The notes beneath the pieces were generated by a model. That model was not told where the DNA came from and did no database searches. It worked only from the letters and a program-made list of their open reading frames with translations. From Hydrogenophaga sp. (GTDB lineage: Bacteria > Pseudomonadota > Gammaproteobacteria > Burkholderiales > Burkholderiaceae_C): 64,000 bases of DNA. The stretch lies in NCBI RefSeq assembly GCF_030656115.1, contig NZ_JAUSOO010000133.1:1-64000 (forward strand), in the 5' to 3' direction. This document shows, one piece after another, positions 35,148 through 43,530 of this stretch (its first letter is position 1; the number at the start of each line of letters is the position of its first letter). Both the position numbers and the translations under genes were made by a program.

Positions 35148-35869
35148 CCCAAAATCCCGTTGCGACACCCGTGATCGACGCCGCCAGCGTGGACGCGGCC
35201 ATCACCAGTCGCATGTCGGCGCGTGCCTTTTTGCCGCAGCCCGTGCCGCGCGCCACGCTGGAGCACATCTTGCAAGTGGCCAGCCGCGCACCGTCGGGCA
35301 CCAACACCCAGCCCTGGAAGGTGTATGTGCTGCAGGGCGCCAGCCGCGACACACTGGTGGACCAGGTGTGCGCTGCCCACGACGCCATGCGCGCCGAACC
35401 CTCGCTGGCCGTGCAGTACCGCGAGGAATACGACTACTACCCCGAAAAGTGGGTCAGCCCCTACATTGACCGCCGGCGTGAAAACGGCTGGAGCCTCTAC
35501 GGCCTGCTGGGCATCACCAAAGGCGACAAGGACAAGATGCATGCGCAGCACCAGCGCAACTACCGTTTTTTTGACGCGCCGGTGGGCCTCATGTTCACGC
35601 TGGACCGCGTGATGGGCCGGGGTTCTCTGGTGGACTACGGCATGTTTCTGCAAAACATCATGGTGGCTGCGCGCGGCCATGGTTTGCACACCTGCCCGCA
35701 AGCGGCTTGGAACGGCTTTGCCAAAATCATCCTGCCGCACATTGGCGCGGGCGAGAGCGAGATGCTGGTCTGCGGCATGGCGCTGGGTTATGCCGATCCA
35801 GCCGATCCAGTCAACGGTTTTCACACACCGCGCGAGACCGTGGCCAGCTTCACCCATTGGCTGGAATAA
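35144..35869 (+). CDS. Nitroreductase-family flavoprotein
   Basis: An FMN-dependent oxidoreductase of 241 residues. The N-terminal [19 protein letters not shown] and [17 protein letters not shown] segments bind FMN; the C-terminal [18 protein letters not shown] completes the fold. The longer open frame upstream overlaps the thioesterase gene in another frame, and the ATGA overlap at 35144 sets the start. Family members reduce nitroaromatics, quinones or enoates. Confidence 0.92.
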   Translation: MTQNPVATPVIDAASVDAAITSRMSARAFLPQPVPRATLEHILQVASRAPSGTNTQPWKVYVLQGASRDTLVDQVCAAHDAMRAEPSLAVQYREEYDYYPEKWVSPYIDRRRENGWSLYGLLGITKGDKDKMHAQHQRNYRFFDAPVGLMFTLDRVMGRGSLVDYGMFLQNIMVAARGHGLHTCPQAAWNGFAKIILPHIGAGESEMLVCGMALGYADPADPVNGFHTPRETVASFTHWLE

Positions 35870-35908
35870 TCCACGCCTCTCAACCATTTTCAATTCAAGG
35901 AAACCTTC

Positions 35909-36256
35909 ATGATCACCACCCCCAGCGGCCTGCAATACGAAGACACCGTGGTCGGCAGCGGCGAGATTGCCCAGGCCGGCGGCCCCGTGCAGGTGCACTA
36001 CACCGGCTGGCTGTTCAACAACGGCACCCAGGGCGCCAAGTTCGATTCGAGCAAAGACCGCGGTCAGCCGTTTGAATTCCACCTCGGTGGTGGCCAGGTC
36101 ATCAAAGGCTGGGACGAAGGTGTGCAGGGCATGGCCGTGGGTGGCACACGCCGCCTGGTGATCCCGGCCGCGCTGGGCTACGGTGCACGCGGCGCGGGCG
36201 GCGTGATTCCGCCCAACGCGACGCTGCTGTTTGAAGTGGACCTGTTGGCTGTATAA
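35909..36256 (+). CDS. FKBP-type peptidyl-prolyl isomerase
   Basis: A 115-residue single-domain FKBP, cytosolic since it has no signal peptide. VHYTGWLFNNGTQGAKFDSS and QVIKGWDEGVQGMAVGGTR are the canonical active-site segments, and the C-terminal GYGARGAGGVIPPNATLLFEVDLL is complete. AAGGAAA precedes the ATG. A block of three hairpins follows the stop. Confidence 0.95.
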   Translation: MITTPSGLQYEDTVVGSGEIAQAGGPVQVHYTGWLFNNGTQGAKFDSSKDRGQPFEFHLGGGQVIKGWDEGVQGMAVGGTRRLVIPAALGYGARGAGGVIPPNATLLFEVDLLAV

Positions 36257-36257
36257 G

Positions 36258-36410
36258 CAGCCCCCCTGCGCCGCTGTGCGGCTTCCCCCCAGGGGGACAC
36301 CACCTGTGGCCCGGTAAAGCCGGTTCCACGGTGGTTGCTGGGCTGGGGCACGCGCTCCGTGTGGTGTTGCTTGAGGATCCAAGAGCCGCCTTGCGGTTTT
36401 TCTTGGGGTG
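36258..36410. repeat. Three-hairpin REP/BIME-like intergenic element
   Basis: Three consecutive inverted repeats fill the gap between two genes: CCCCCTGCGCCGC...GGGGG with a nested GCCGC/GCGGC (36262-36295), CCACC...GGTGG with a nested CCGG pair (36300-36337), and CCAAGAGCCGC...GCGGTTTTTCTTGG (about 36379-36404). The first has the GC-rich, C-run look of repetitive extragenic elements common in Comamonadaceae. It may end transcription from the FKBP gene. Confidence 0.55.
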
Positions 36411-36458
36411 AACCATTTGCAGTCTGGCCGATGAAACAGTTTTACCGGAGCACGCCAC

Positions 36459-37457
36459 GTGACCCAACGCCCCTCCATTCTGGTGGCCCGCGCCATCTTC
36501 CCTGAAGTGATTGAGCGCCTGCGCGAACACTTCGACGTGGAAACCAATCACACCGACGCGCCGTTCACGCCCCAGCAACTGGCCGAGCGGCTGCAGGGCA
36601 AGGTGGCTGTGCTCACCACGGGCAGCGAACGCATTGGCGCGGAATTGCTGGCGGCATGCCCGCAGCTCAAGGTGGTGGCCAATATTGCAGTGGGCTATAA
36701 CAATTTCGATGTGCCCGCTATGACGGCGGCCGGCGTGCTGGCCACCAACACGCCCGACGTGCTGACCGAGACCACCGCCGATTTCGGCTTTGCCTTGCTC
36801 ATGGCCACGGCCCGGCGTGTCACGGAGAGCGAGCATTTTTTGCGCGCTGGCTTGTGGAGCAAGTGGGCGCTGGACATGTTTGCTGGCGCCGAGGTGCACG
36901 GCAGCACGCTGGGCATTCTGGGCATGGGCCGCATCGGGCAGGGCATTGCCCGGCGCGGCGCGCACGGCTTTGGTATGCAGGTGATTTACCACAACCGCTC
37001 CCGGCTCGATGCCGCCAGCGAGGCCGCGTGCCAAGCACGTTACGTGAGCAAGGCCGAACTGCTGAAGCAGGCCGACCACCTGGTGCTGGTGCTGCCCTAC
37101 AGCGCCGAGTCGCACCACGCCATCGGTGCTGCTGAGTTGGCGCAGATGAAACCCACGGCCACGCTGATCAACATCGCACGCGGCGGCATTGTGGACGACG
37201 CGGCGCTGGCTGTGGCGCTGCGCGAGCGGCGCATTGCGGCGGCCGGACTCGACGTGTTTGAAGGTGAGCCTCAGGTGCATCCCGACCTGCTGACGGTGCC
37301 CAACGTGGTGCTCACGCCGCACATTGCCAGCGCCACCATCACCACCCGCAAAGCGATGGCCAATCTGGCGGCCGACAACGTGATTGCCTTTTTGACCCAA
37401 GGCCAACCCCTGACCCCCCTGAACCCCGAAGTGCTCCCGAAGGTGTTGAACGCATGA
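36459..37457 (+). CDS. 2-hydroxyacid dehydrogenase (glyoxylate/hydroxypyruvate reductase-like)
   Basis: An NAD(P)H-dependent D-2-hydroxyacid dehydrogenase of 332 residues, closest by motif to GhrB/GyaR. VANIAVGYNNFDVPA, the dinucleotide-binding LGILGMGRIGQGIARRG, LINIARGGIVDD (Arg) and LDVFEGEPQVHPDLL/LTPHIASATI (Glu and His) are all intact. It starts with GTG at 36459, eight bases after GGAG. Its stop overlaps the rmuC start (ATGA). Confidence 0.92.
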   Translation: MTQRPSILVARAIFPEVIERLREHFDVETNHTDAPFTPQQLAERLQGKVAVLTTGSERIGAELLAACPQLKVVANIAVGYNNFDVPAMTAAGVLATNTPDVLTETTADFGFALLMATARRVTESEHFLRAGLWSKWALDMFAGAEVHGSTLGILGMGRIGQGIARRGAHGFGMQVIYHNRSRLDAASEAACQARYVSKAELLKQADHLVLVLPYSAESHHAIGAAELAQMKPTATLINIARGGIVDDAALAVALRERRIAAAGLDVFEGEPQVHPDLLTVPNVVLTPHIASATITTRKAMANLAADNVIAFLTQGQPLTPLNPEVLPKVLNA

Positions 37458-38974
37458 CAAACGATGGGCTGGTGTGGGCACTGCTGGTGCTGGTGTTGCT
37501 CAACCTGTTGCTGGGCGTGTGGTTGCTGCTGCGCCGCCACCCCGTGGATACCGACGAAGTGGCACACCGCCAACAGCTGCTGGGTTTGCTGCAACAGCAA
37601 AGCCTGCAGATGGGCCAGCGCGTGGAGCGGGTCGAGAGCGAGCTGCGCCGCGAGATTGCCGATAACGCCCGCGGCGGGCGCCAAGAAATCCAGCAGACGC
37701 TGGCCACGTTTCAGGACACGCTGACCCGGCAAGACGCCGAAGCCACCCGCACGCAGAACACGCAGCTCGATGCCTTTGCCCAGCAGCTGCTGCAGCTGCG
37801 TGGCACGCTGGGCGACACACTCACGGCGCAACTCCAGGCCCTGGGCCTGGCCATGAACAGCCAGGCCGCCGAAGCCACGCGCACGCAAAATGCCCAGATC
37901 GACGCCTTTGCCCAGCAACTGGTGCAGCTGCGCGGCACGCTGGGTGACACGCTCACCCGCCAGCTGCAGGACATGAGCGAGGGCAACGCCCGCCGCCTGG
38001 CCGAAATTCGCACCACGCTTGACGGTCAGTTGGCCCAGCTGCAGCAGAGCAACGCAGCCAAGCTGGACGAAATGCGCGCCACGGTGGACGAAAAACTGCA
38101 GAGCACGCTGCAGGCCCGCCTGGGCGAGAGCTTCAAGCAGGTGGCCGACCGCCTGGAGCAGGTGCACAAAGGCCTGGGCGAAATGCAGACGCTGGCCCAG
38201 GGCGTGGGCGACCTCAAGCACCTGCTGACCAACGTGAAAACGCGCGGCATGTTTGGCGAGGCGCAACTGGCCGCGCTGCTGGAGCAAGTGTTGGCTCCCG
38301 ACCAGTACGCCACCCAGGTCACCACCAAGCCCGGCAGCCGCAACGTGGTGGACTTCGCCATCAAACTGCCCGGGCGCGGTGACGACGGCGCGCCGTGCTG
38401 GCTGCCCATCGATGCGAAGTTTCCCAACGAAGATTACGAGCGGCTGCTCGACGCGCAGCAGCGCGCCGACGCCGAGGGCGCCGAGCTGGCGGCGCGCGGG
38501 CTGGAACAGCGCATCAAGCTGGAGGCCAAAAGCATGGCCGACAAGTACCTGGAGCCGCCGCACACCACCGATTTCGCCATCCTGTTCCTACCCACCGAAG
38601 GTCTCTACGCCGAGGTGCTGCGGCGCCCCGGCCTCATGGAGGTGCTGCAGCGCGAATACCGCGTCACGCTGGCCGGGCCCACCACGCTCATGGCCATGCT
38701 CAACTCCTTGCAAATGGGTTTTCGAACGCTGGCGCTGGAGAAGCGCAGCAGCGAGGTCTGGCAGGTGCTGGGCGCGGTGAAAACCGAGTTCGGCAAGTTT
38801 GGCGATGTGCTGGCCAAGGTGAAGAGTCAGACGCAGACCGTGCTCAACACGCTGGACAGTGCCGAAACCCGCAGCCGCGCCATGGGCAAGGCGCTGAAGG
38901 CGGTGGAGGCACTGCCGCAAGACAAGGCCAGCGCGCTGCTGCCGCTCGACCCTTCTGACGCTACCGAAGCGTGA
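37454..38974 (+). CDS. rmuC: RmuC-family DNA recombination/stability protein
   Basis: A 506-residue protein with an N-terminal membrane anchor (WALLVLVLLNLLLGVWLLL, residues 8-26), a long coiled coil, and a nuclease-like RmuC core (TRGMFGEAQLAALLEQVLAP; LPIDAKFPNEDYERLLDA). RmuC is thought to limit inversions at short repeats. The coiled coil contains a 44-residue tandem duplication (AEATRTQNTQLDAFAQQLLQ and AEATRTQNAQIDAFAQQLVQ, from residues 95 and 139). It overlaps both neighbours by four bases, so translation is coupled. Confidence 0.93.
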   Translation: MTNDGLVWALLVLVLLNLLLGVWLLLRRHPVDTDEVAHRQQLLGLLQQQSLQMGQRVERVESELRREIADNARGGRQEIQQTLATFQDTLTRQDAEATRTQNTQLDAFAQQLLQLRGTLGDTLTAQLQALGLAMNSQAAEATRTQNAQIDAFAQQLVQLRGTLGDTLTRQLQDMSEGNARRLAEIRTTLDGQLAQLQQSNAAKLDEMRATVDEKLQSTLQARLGESFKQVADRLEQVHKGLGEMQTLAQGVGDLKHLLTNVKTRGMFGEAQLAALLEQVLAPDQYATQVTTKPGSRNVVDFAIKLPGRGDDGAPCWLPIDAKFPNEDYERLLDAQQRADAEGAELAARGLEQRIKLEAKSMADKYLEPPHTTDFAILFLPTEGLYAEVLRRPGLMEVLQREYRVTLAGPTTLMAMLNSLQMGFRTLALEKRSSEVWQVLGAVKTEFGKFGDVLAKVKSQTQTVLNTLDSAETRSRAMGKALKAVEALPQDKASALLPLDPSDATEA

Positions 38975-40137
38975 ATCCCTCGCTGCGCGCCAGCCTGTCG
39001 CGGCTGATTGCAGCCCAGATCAGTCTGCACGCCTGCATGACCGGCTTTCGCATGGCCGCGCCCTTGATGGCGCTGCGAGAGGGCCACAGCCCGGTGGCGG
39101 TGGGCATGTTGCTGGCGCTGTTTGCGCTGGCGCAGGTGTTTCTGGCTTTGCCGGCCGGGCGCTACGCCGACCGCCGGGGTCTGAAGAAGCCGGTGGTGCT
39201 GGCGGTGGGCGTGGCCACTGCGGGCGCCGCGTTGGCGGTGGCGTTTCCCATTTTTGCGGTGTTGTGCGTCACGGCGCTCACCTGCGGCGCGGCCACCGGC
39301 CTGGCCATGATTGCGCTGCAGCGCCACGTGGGGCGCTTGGCCAGCAACCCGACCGAGCTCAAGCAGGTGTTCAGCTGGATGGCCATCGGGCCGTCCATTT
39401 CCAATTTTGTCGGGCCCTTTGCCGCCGGCCTGCTGATCGACGCCTATGGCTTTCGGGCTGCTTTCCTGCTGCTGGCGCTGCTGCCATCGCTGGCCTGGTT
39501 CTGGGTGCGTGGCACGGTCGAGCTGGAGCCGGTGGCGCCCGAGCACCGCAACGTCAGCGGTTCGTCGTGGAACCTGCTGCGCGACGCGGGTTTTCGCCGC
39601 CTCATGCTCATCAACTGGATGCTGTCGTCGTGCTGGGACGTGCACACCTTTCTGGTACCGGTGATCGGCCACGAGCGTGACCTGAGCGCCACGGTGATCG
39701 GCGCCATCCTGGGTGCCTTTGCGCTGGCGGCCACCGCCATTCGCCTGGCCATGCCCTGGCTGGCAGCGCACCTGCGCGAGTCGGTGGTTATCGGCACAGC
39801 CATGGTGTGCACCGCAGGGCTGTTTGCGGTGTACCCGCTGGTGCAGGCCGCCTGGGCCATGGGCGCGCTGTCGGTGTTGTTGGGGCTGGCGCTGGGTTCG
39901 GTGCAACCCATGATCATGAGCACGCTGCACCAGATCACACCCCGGCACCGGCATGGCGAAGCGCTCGGTTTGCGGGCCATGGCCATCAACGGTTCGAGCG
40001 TGGTGATGCCGCTGCTGTTTGGCTCTGCCGGTGTGGTGGTGGGTGTGGCCGGTGTGTTCTGGGTGGTGGGCGTGGTGGTGGGGTTGGGTTCGCGTCTGGC
40101 CTGGACGCTGCATGTAGAAACAGCAGGGCCACACTGA
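38971..40137 (+). CDS. MFS transporter
   Basis: A 388-residue major facilitator with 11-12 hydrophobic helices. The loop-2 motif appears as LPAGRYADRRGLKKPV, which fits the G-x3-D-R/K-x-G-R-R/K pattern. It starts with GTG inside the rmuC stop (GTGA). Substrate unknown; the context (rmuC before, mrp after) does not help. It has no partner gene of the MFP/OMF type, so a single-component inner-membrane carrier is expected. Confidence 0.88.
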   Translation: MNPSLRASLSRLIAAQISLHACMTGFRMAAPLMALREGHSPVAVGMLLALFALAQVFLALPAGRYADRRGLKKPVVLAVGVATAGAALAVAFPIFAVLCVTALTCGAATGLAMIALQRHVGRLASNPTELKQVFSWMAIGPSISNFVGPFAAGLLIDAYGFRAAFLLLALLPSLAWFWVRGTVELEPVAPEHRNVSGSSWNLLRDAGFRRLMLINWMLSSCWDVHTFLVPVIGHERDLSATVIGAILGAFALAATAIRLAMPWLAAHLRESVVIGTAMVCTAGLFAVYPLVQAAWAMGALSVLLGLALGSVQPMIMSTLHQITPRHRHGEALGLRAMAINGSSVVMPLLFGSAGVVVGVAGVFWVVGVVVGLGSRLAWTLHVETAGPH

Positions 40138-40232
40138 CATTGGGTCAGCGATAAATAGGCATTCATTCCACGACATGGACTGCACAGCGTCCTGCTCCTT
40201 TTAGAATCCAAGGCCAACCTGAAAGAAGAGCC

Positions 40233-43076
40233 GTGCTGTTATTCATTGTTTTGCTTCCTCTCTTGCTGGGTACCGCCGCCACGTTCTGGCTCGGATCTCG
40301 ATCCCGTTTGCTGACTGCCCTGGCGGCAGGAGGCGTGACGGCGGCGAGTCTGGGCCTGCTGCTGAGCCACGCGCCAGCGGTGATGGCGGGCGAGGTCATC
40401 ATGAACGCCTGGGCCTGGGTGCCCGAGATTGGCCTGAACCTCACCTTCAGGCTGGATGGCCTGTCGATGATGTTCGCCGGGCTGATCTTGTTTATCGGCT
40501 TGATGATCGTCATCTACGCGCACTTCTACCTGAGCCCCAAAGACTCGGTGGGCAAGTTCTACAGCGAGATGATGCTGTTCATGGCCGCCATGCTGGGCGT
40601 GGTGCTGTCGGATAACTTGCTGCTGTTGGTGGTGTTCTGGGAACTCACCAGCCTCTCTTCTTTCTTGCTGGTGGGCTACTGGAGCCACCGGGCCGATGCC
40701 CGTGCCGGTGCCCGCCAGGCCCTGGCCGTGACCGGCGGTGGTGGTCTGGCCATGCTCGGTGGTTTTGTGCTGCTGGGTCAGATCGCCGGCACCTACGAAC
40801 TCAGCGCCATGCTGGGCAACGTGGCCGCCATCCAGGCCGATCCGATGTTTGTGCCCGCCTTGTTGCTGATCCTGATCGGCGCCTTCACCAAGAGCGCGCA
40901 GTTTCCGTTCCATTTCTGGCTGCCCGATGCCATGGCCGCCCCCACGCCGGTGTCTGCCTACCTGCACTCGGCCACCATGGTGAAGGCAGGCGTGTTCTTG
41001 CTCATGCGCATGTACCCGGTGCTGGCGGGTTCGGGCTGGTTCGAAGTGATCGTGACCACGGTGGGCCTGATCACGGTGTTGTTCGCGGCCTTCATTGCCA
41101 TTTTCAAGCACGATCTCAAGGGCCTGCTGGCGTATTCCACCGTGAGCCATCTCGGCCTGATCACCTTTCTGGTCGGACTGGGCTCGCCGCTGGCCGCCGT
41201 GGCGGCGGTGTTCCATGTGCTGAACCACGCCACCTTCAAGGCCTCGTTGTTCATGATCGCCGGTATCGTGGACCACGAAACCCACAGCCGCGACATGCGC
41301 AAGCTGGGCGGTTTGTGGGCGCTGATGCCGTGGACGGCCACCCTGTCCATGGTGGCGGCCGCCTCGATGGCCGGCGTGCCCCTGACCAACGGTTTTCTGT
41401 CCAAAGAGATGTTTTTCACCGAAGCGGTGGTGGGCACGGCGGGCGTCTGGGCCTGGCTGGTGCCGGCTGCCGTGACGCTGGCCGGCATCTGCAGCGTGGC
41501 CTATTCGCTGCGTTTTGTGCACGACACGTATTTCAACGGCCCGTTGGGCGATGTGCCCAACACGCACCCGCACGAGCCGCCGTTGGGCATGAAGCTGCCG
41601 GCCATGCTGCTGGTGACCATGTGCATCGCTGTGGGCCTGCTCCCTGCCATCACCTTCGGTCCGCTGGTGGATGTGGCGGCCACGGCCCTGGCTGGCAAGC
41701 CGTTGCCCGAATACCACCTGTCCATCTGGCACGGCTTCAACTTGCCGCTGCTCATGAGCGCCATCGCGCTGGTGGCGGGTGTGGGGCTTTACCTGTGGCT
41801 GGCGCAAGGCAAGCGGCTGCACCGCATCGAGTCCGAGGCCTGGTTTGGTCCGGCCACCGGGCGGCAGATGTTTGACGGCTTGATTGATGGCCTGTTTTCC
41901 CTGGCCGGGCGCATTTCGCTGCGGCTGGAAAGCGGCTCCTTGCAGCATTACCTGGCCTGGACGGTGGGTGCCGCCATCGCCGTGGTGGCGGTCACCGTGC
42001 TCGGCAGTGGCACAGCCATGGGCACCGGCCCGCGCGAGCTGCTACCCGCCTCGCCCCTGGCCATTGCCATCTGGTTGCTGCTGGCGGCCACCACTGTGAC
42101 CCTGATGGTGACGCACCACTTGCGGTTTCAGTCGGTGGTGCTGGTGGGTGTGGTGGGTCTTGTCACTTCGTTGACGTTTGTGAGCCTGTCGGCACCCGAT
42201 CTGGCGCTGACCCAGTTGTCGGTCGAGGTAGTGTCCACCGTGCTGCTGCTCATGGGCCTGGCTTTGCTGCCGCAGCATTCGCCGCGCGAGTCCAGCAGTC
42301 TGCGCCGCGTGCGCGACGGCACGCTGGCGCTGGCCGGGGGCGCGGGCATGTCGTGGCTGGCGTGGGTGCTGCTGACCCGCGACCACGACTCCATTTCCTG
42401 GTATTTCCTGGAGAAATCCATGCCGGTGGGCGGTGGCACCAACGTGGTCAACGTGATCCTGGTGGACTTCCGAGGTTACGACACGTTCGGTGAAATCACC
42501 GTGCTGGGCATTGCCGCCATCGGCGTGCTGGCGCTCATGGAAGGCATGCGCACGCGCCGCCCCATGGCCGACACCGATGGCCGCAGCTGGACCTTTGCCG
42601 AGCAACCCCTGCTGCTGCGCGTGGCGGCCGCGGTGGTATTGCCGGTGGCGCTGGTGTTCACCATCTATATCTTCATGCGCGGCCACAACCTCCCGGGCGG
42701 TGGCTTCATTGCCGGCCTGATCACGGCCGTGGCGCTGGTGCTGCAGTTCATGTCCATGGGGCAGGCCAAGGCCGAATCGCTGTTGCGTGGCCAGGCTGGG
42801 CGCCGGTTCGTGAAGTGGATCGGTGCCGGCCTGGGCATTGCCGGGCTTACCGGTGTGAGCGCTTTTGTGTTCGGTCGTCCGTTCCTCACCAGCGCACACG
42901 GCCACCCGCACGTGCCTTTGCTGGGTGATCTGCCGCTGGCTTCTGCCGCGCTGTTCGACCTGGGTGTGTATCTCGTGGTGGTGGGTGCCACGCTGCTGAC
43001 CATCTCGGTGCTGGGTTCCGTGAGCCGCGAAGGCGCTCAGCCTGCCAGCCAACGCCACCCGGAGTCTGCCGCATGA
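40233..43076 (+). CDS. mrpA: Mrp Na+(K+)/H+ antiporter subunit A, fused to subunit B
   Basis: Largest subunit of the multisubunit cation/proton antiporter of the inner membrane, 947 residues. Residues 1-650 resemble the NuoL-like MrpA (LLLVVFWELTSLSSFLLVGYW; FPFHFWLPDAMAAPTPVSAYLH), followed by a DUF4040 region and a C-terminal MrpB-like domain (LPVALVFTIYIFMRGHNLPGG). No separate mrpB follows, as expected for the fused type. It starts with GTG at 40233 after AAGAAGAG. First gene of a six-gene operon. Confidence 0.95.
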   Translation: MLLFIVLLPLLLGTAATFWLGSRSRLLTALAAGGVTAASLGLLLSHAPAVMAGEVIMNAWAWVPEIGLNLTFRLDGLSMMFAGLILFIGLMIVIYAHFYLSPKDSVGKFYSEMMLFMAAMLGVVLSDNLLLLVVFWELTSLSSFLLVGYWSHRADARAGARQALAVTGGGGLAMLGGFVLLGQIAGTYELSAMLGNVAAIQADPMFVPALLLILIGAFTKSAQFPFHFWLPDAMAAPTPVSAYLHSATMVKAGVFLLMRMYPVLAGSGWFEVIVTTVGLITVLFAAFIAIFKHDLKGLLAYSTVSHLGLITFLVGLGSPLAAVAAVFHVLNHATFKASLFMIAGIVDHETHSRDMRKLGGLWALMPWTATLSMVAAASMAGVPLTNGFLSKEMFFTEAVVGTAGVWAWLVPAAVTLAGICSVAYSLRFVHDTYFNGPLGDVPNTHPHEPPLGMKLPAMLLVTMCIAVGLLPAITFGPLVDVAATALAGKPLPEYHLSIWHGFNLPLLMSAIALVAGVGLYLWLAQGKRLHRIESEAWFGPATGRQMFDGLIDGLFSLAGRISLRLESGSLQHYLAWTVGAAIAVVAVTVLGSGTAMGTGPRELLPASPLAIAIWLLLAATTVTLMVTHHLRFQSVVLVGVVGLVTSLTFVSLSAPDLALTQLSVEVVSTVLLLMGLALLPQHSPRESSSLRRVRDGTLALAGGAGMSWLAWVLLTRDHDSISWYFLEKSMPVGGGTNVVNVILVDFRGYDTFGEITVLGIAAIGVLALMEGMRTRRPMADTDGRSWTFAEQPLLLRVAAAVVLPVALVFTIYIFMRGHNLPGGGFIAGLITAVALVLQFMSMGQAKAESLLRGQAGRRFVKWIGAGLGIAGLTGVSAFVFGRPFLTSAHGHPHVPLLGDLPLASAALFDLGVYLVVVGATLLTISVLGSVSREGAQPASQRHPESAA

Positions 43077-43137
43077 ACGCCGCAACCAATCTTTTCCCAT
43101 CCCCTTGCACCGCCGTGCGACGCACCGAGGAACCCAC

Positions 43138-43530
43138 ATGAGCATGGAATTTTTGTTGGCCACGGGCATTGGCTTTGTCACTGCCTGTGCGATTTACCTG
43201 ATGCTGCGTGGGCGCACCTTTCCCGTGGTGCTGGGCTTGTCGCTGTTTGGCTACGCGGTGAACGTGTTCATTTTTGCCATGGGCCGCCTGTGGTCCAACG
43301 CGCAGCCCATTCTGGTGGGGGAGGGCCCGGTGGCCGACCCGCTGCCGCAAGCCCTGGTGCTGACCGCCATCGTGATCGGCTTTGCCACCACCGGCTTCGT
43401 GATTGAACTGGCCCTGCGCAGCCGCCATGAAAGTGGCAGCGACCATGTGGACGGGCACGAGCCTGGTCACGCGCCGGGTTACCGCGGGTCCTCGCCGGTA
43501 CCCACGGCCAAGCGCGGAGGTCAGTCCTGA
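43138..43530 (+). CDS. mrpC: Mrp antiporter subunit C
   Basis: A 130-residue, three-helix NuoK-like subunit (ATGIGFVTACAIYLMLRGRT; VLGLSLFGYAVNVFIF). An upstream in-frame ATG has no ribosome site, while ATG 43138 follows GAGGAA. Its stop overlaps the mrpD start by one base (TGATG). The C-terminal 30 residues are hydrophilic and His/Gly rich. Confidence 0.94.
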   Translation: MSMEFLLATGIGFVTACAIYLMLRGRTFPVVLGLSLFGYAVNVFIFAMGRLWSNAQPILVGEGPVADPLPQALVLTAIVIGFATTGFVIELALRSRHESGSDHVDGHEPGHAPGYRGSSPVPTAKRGGQS

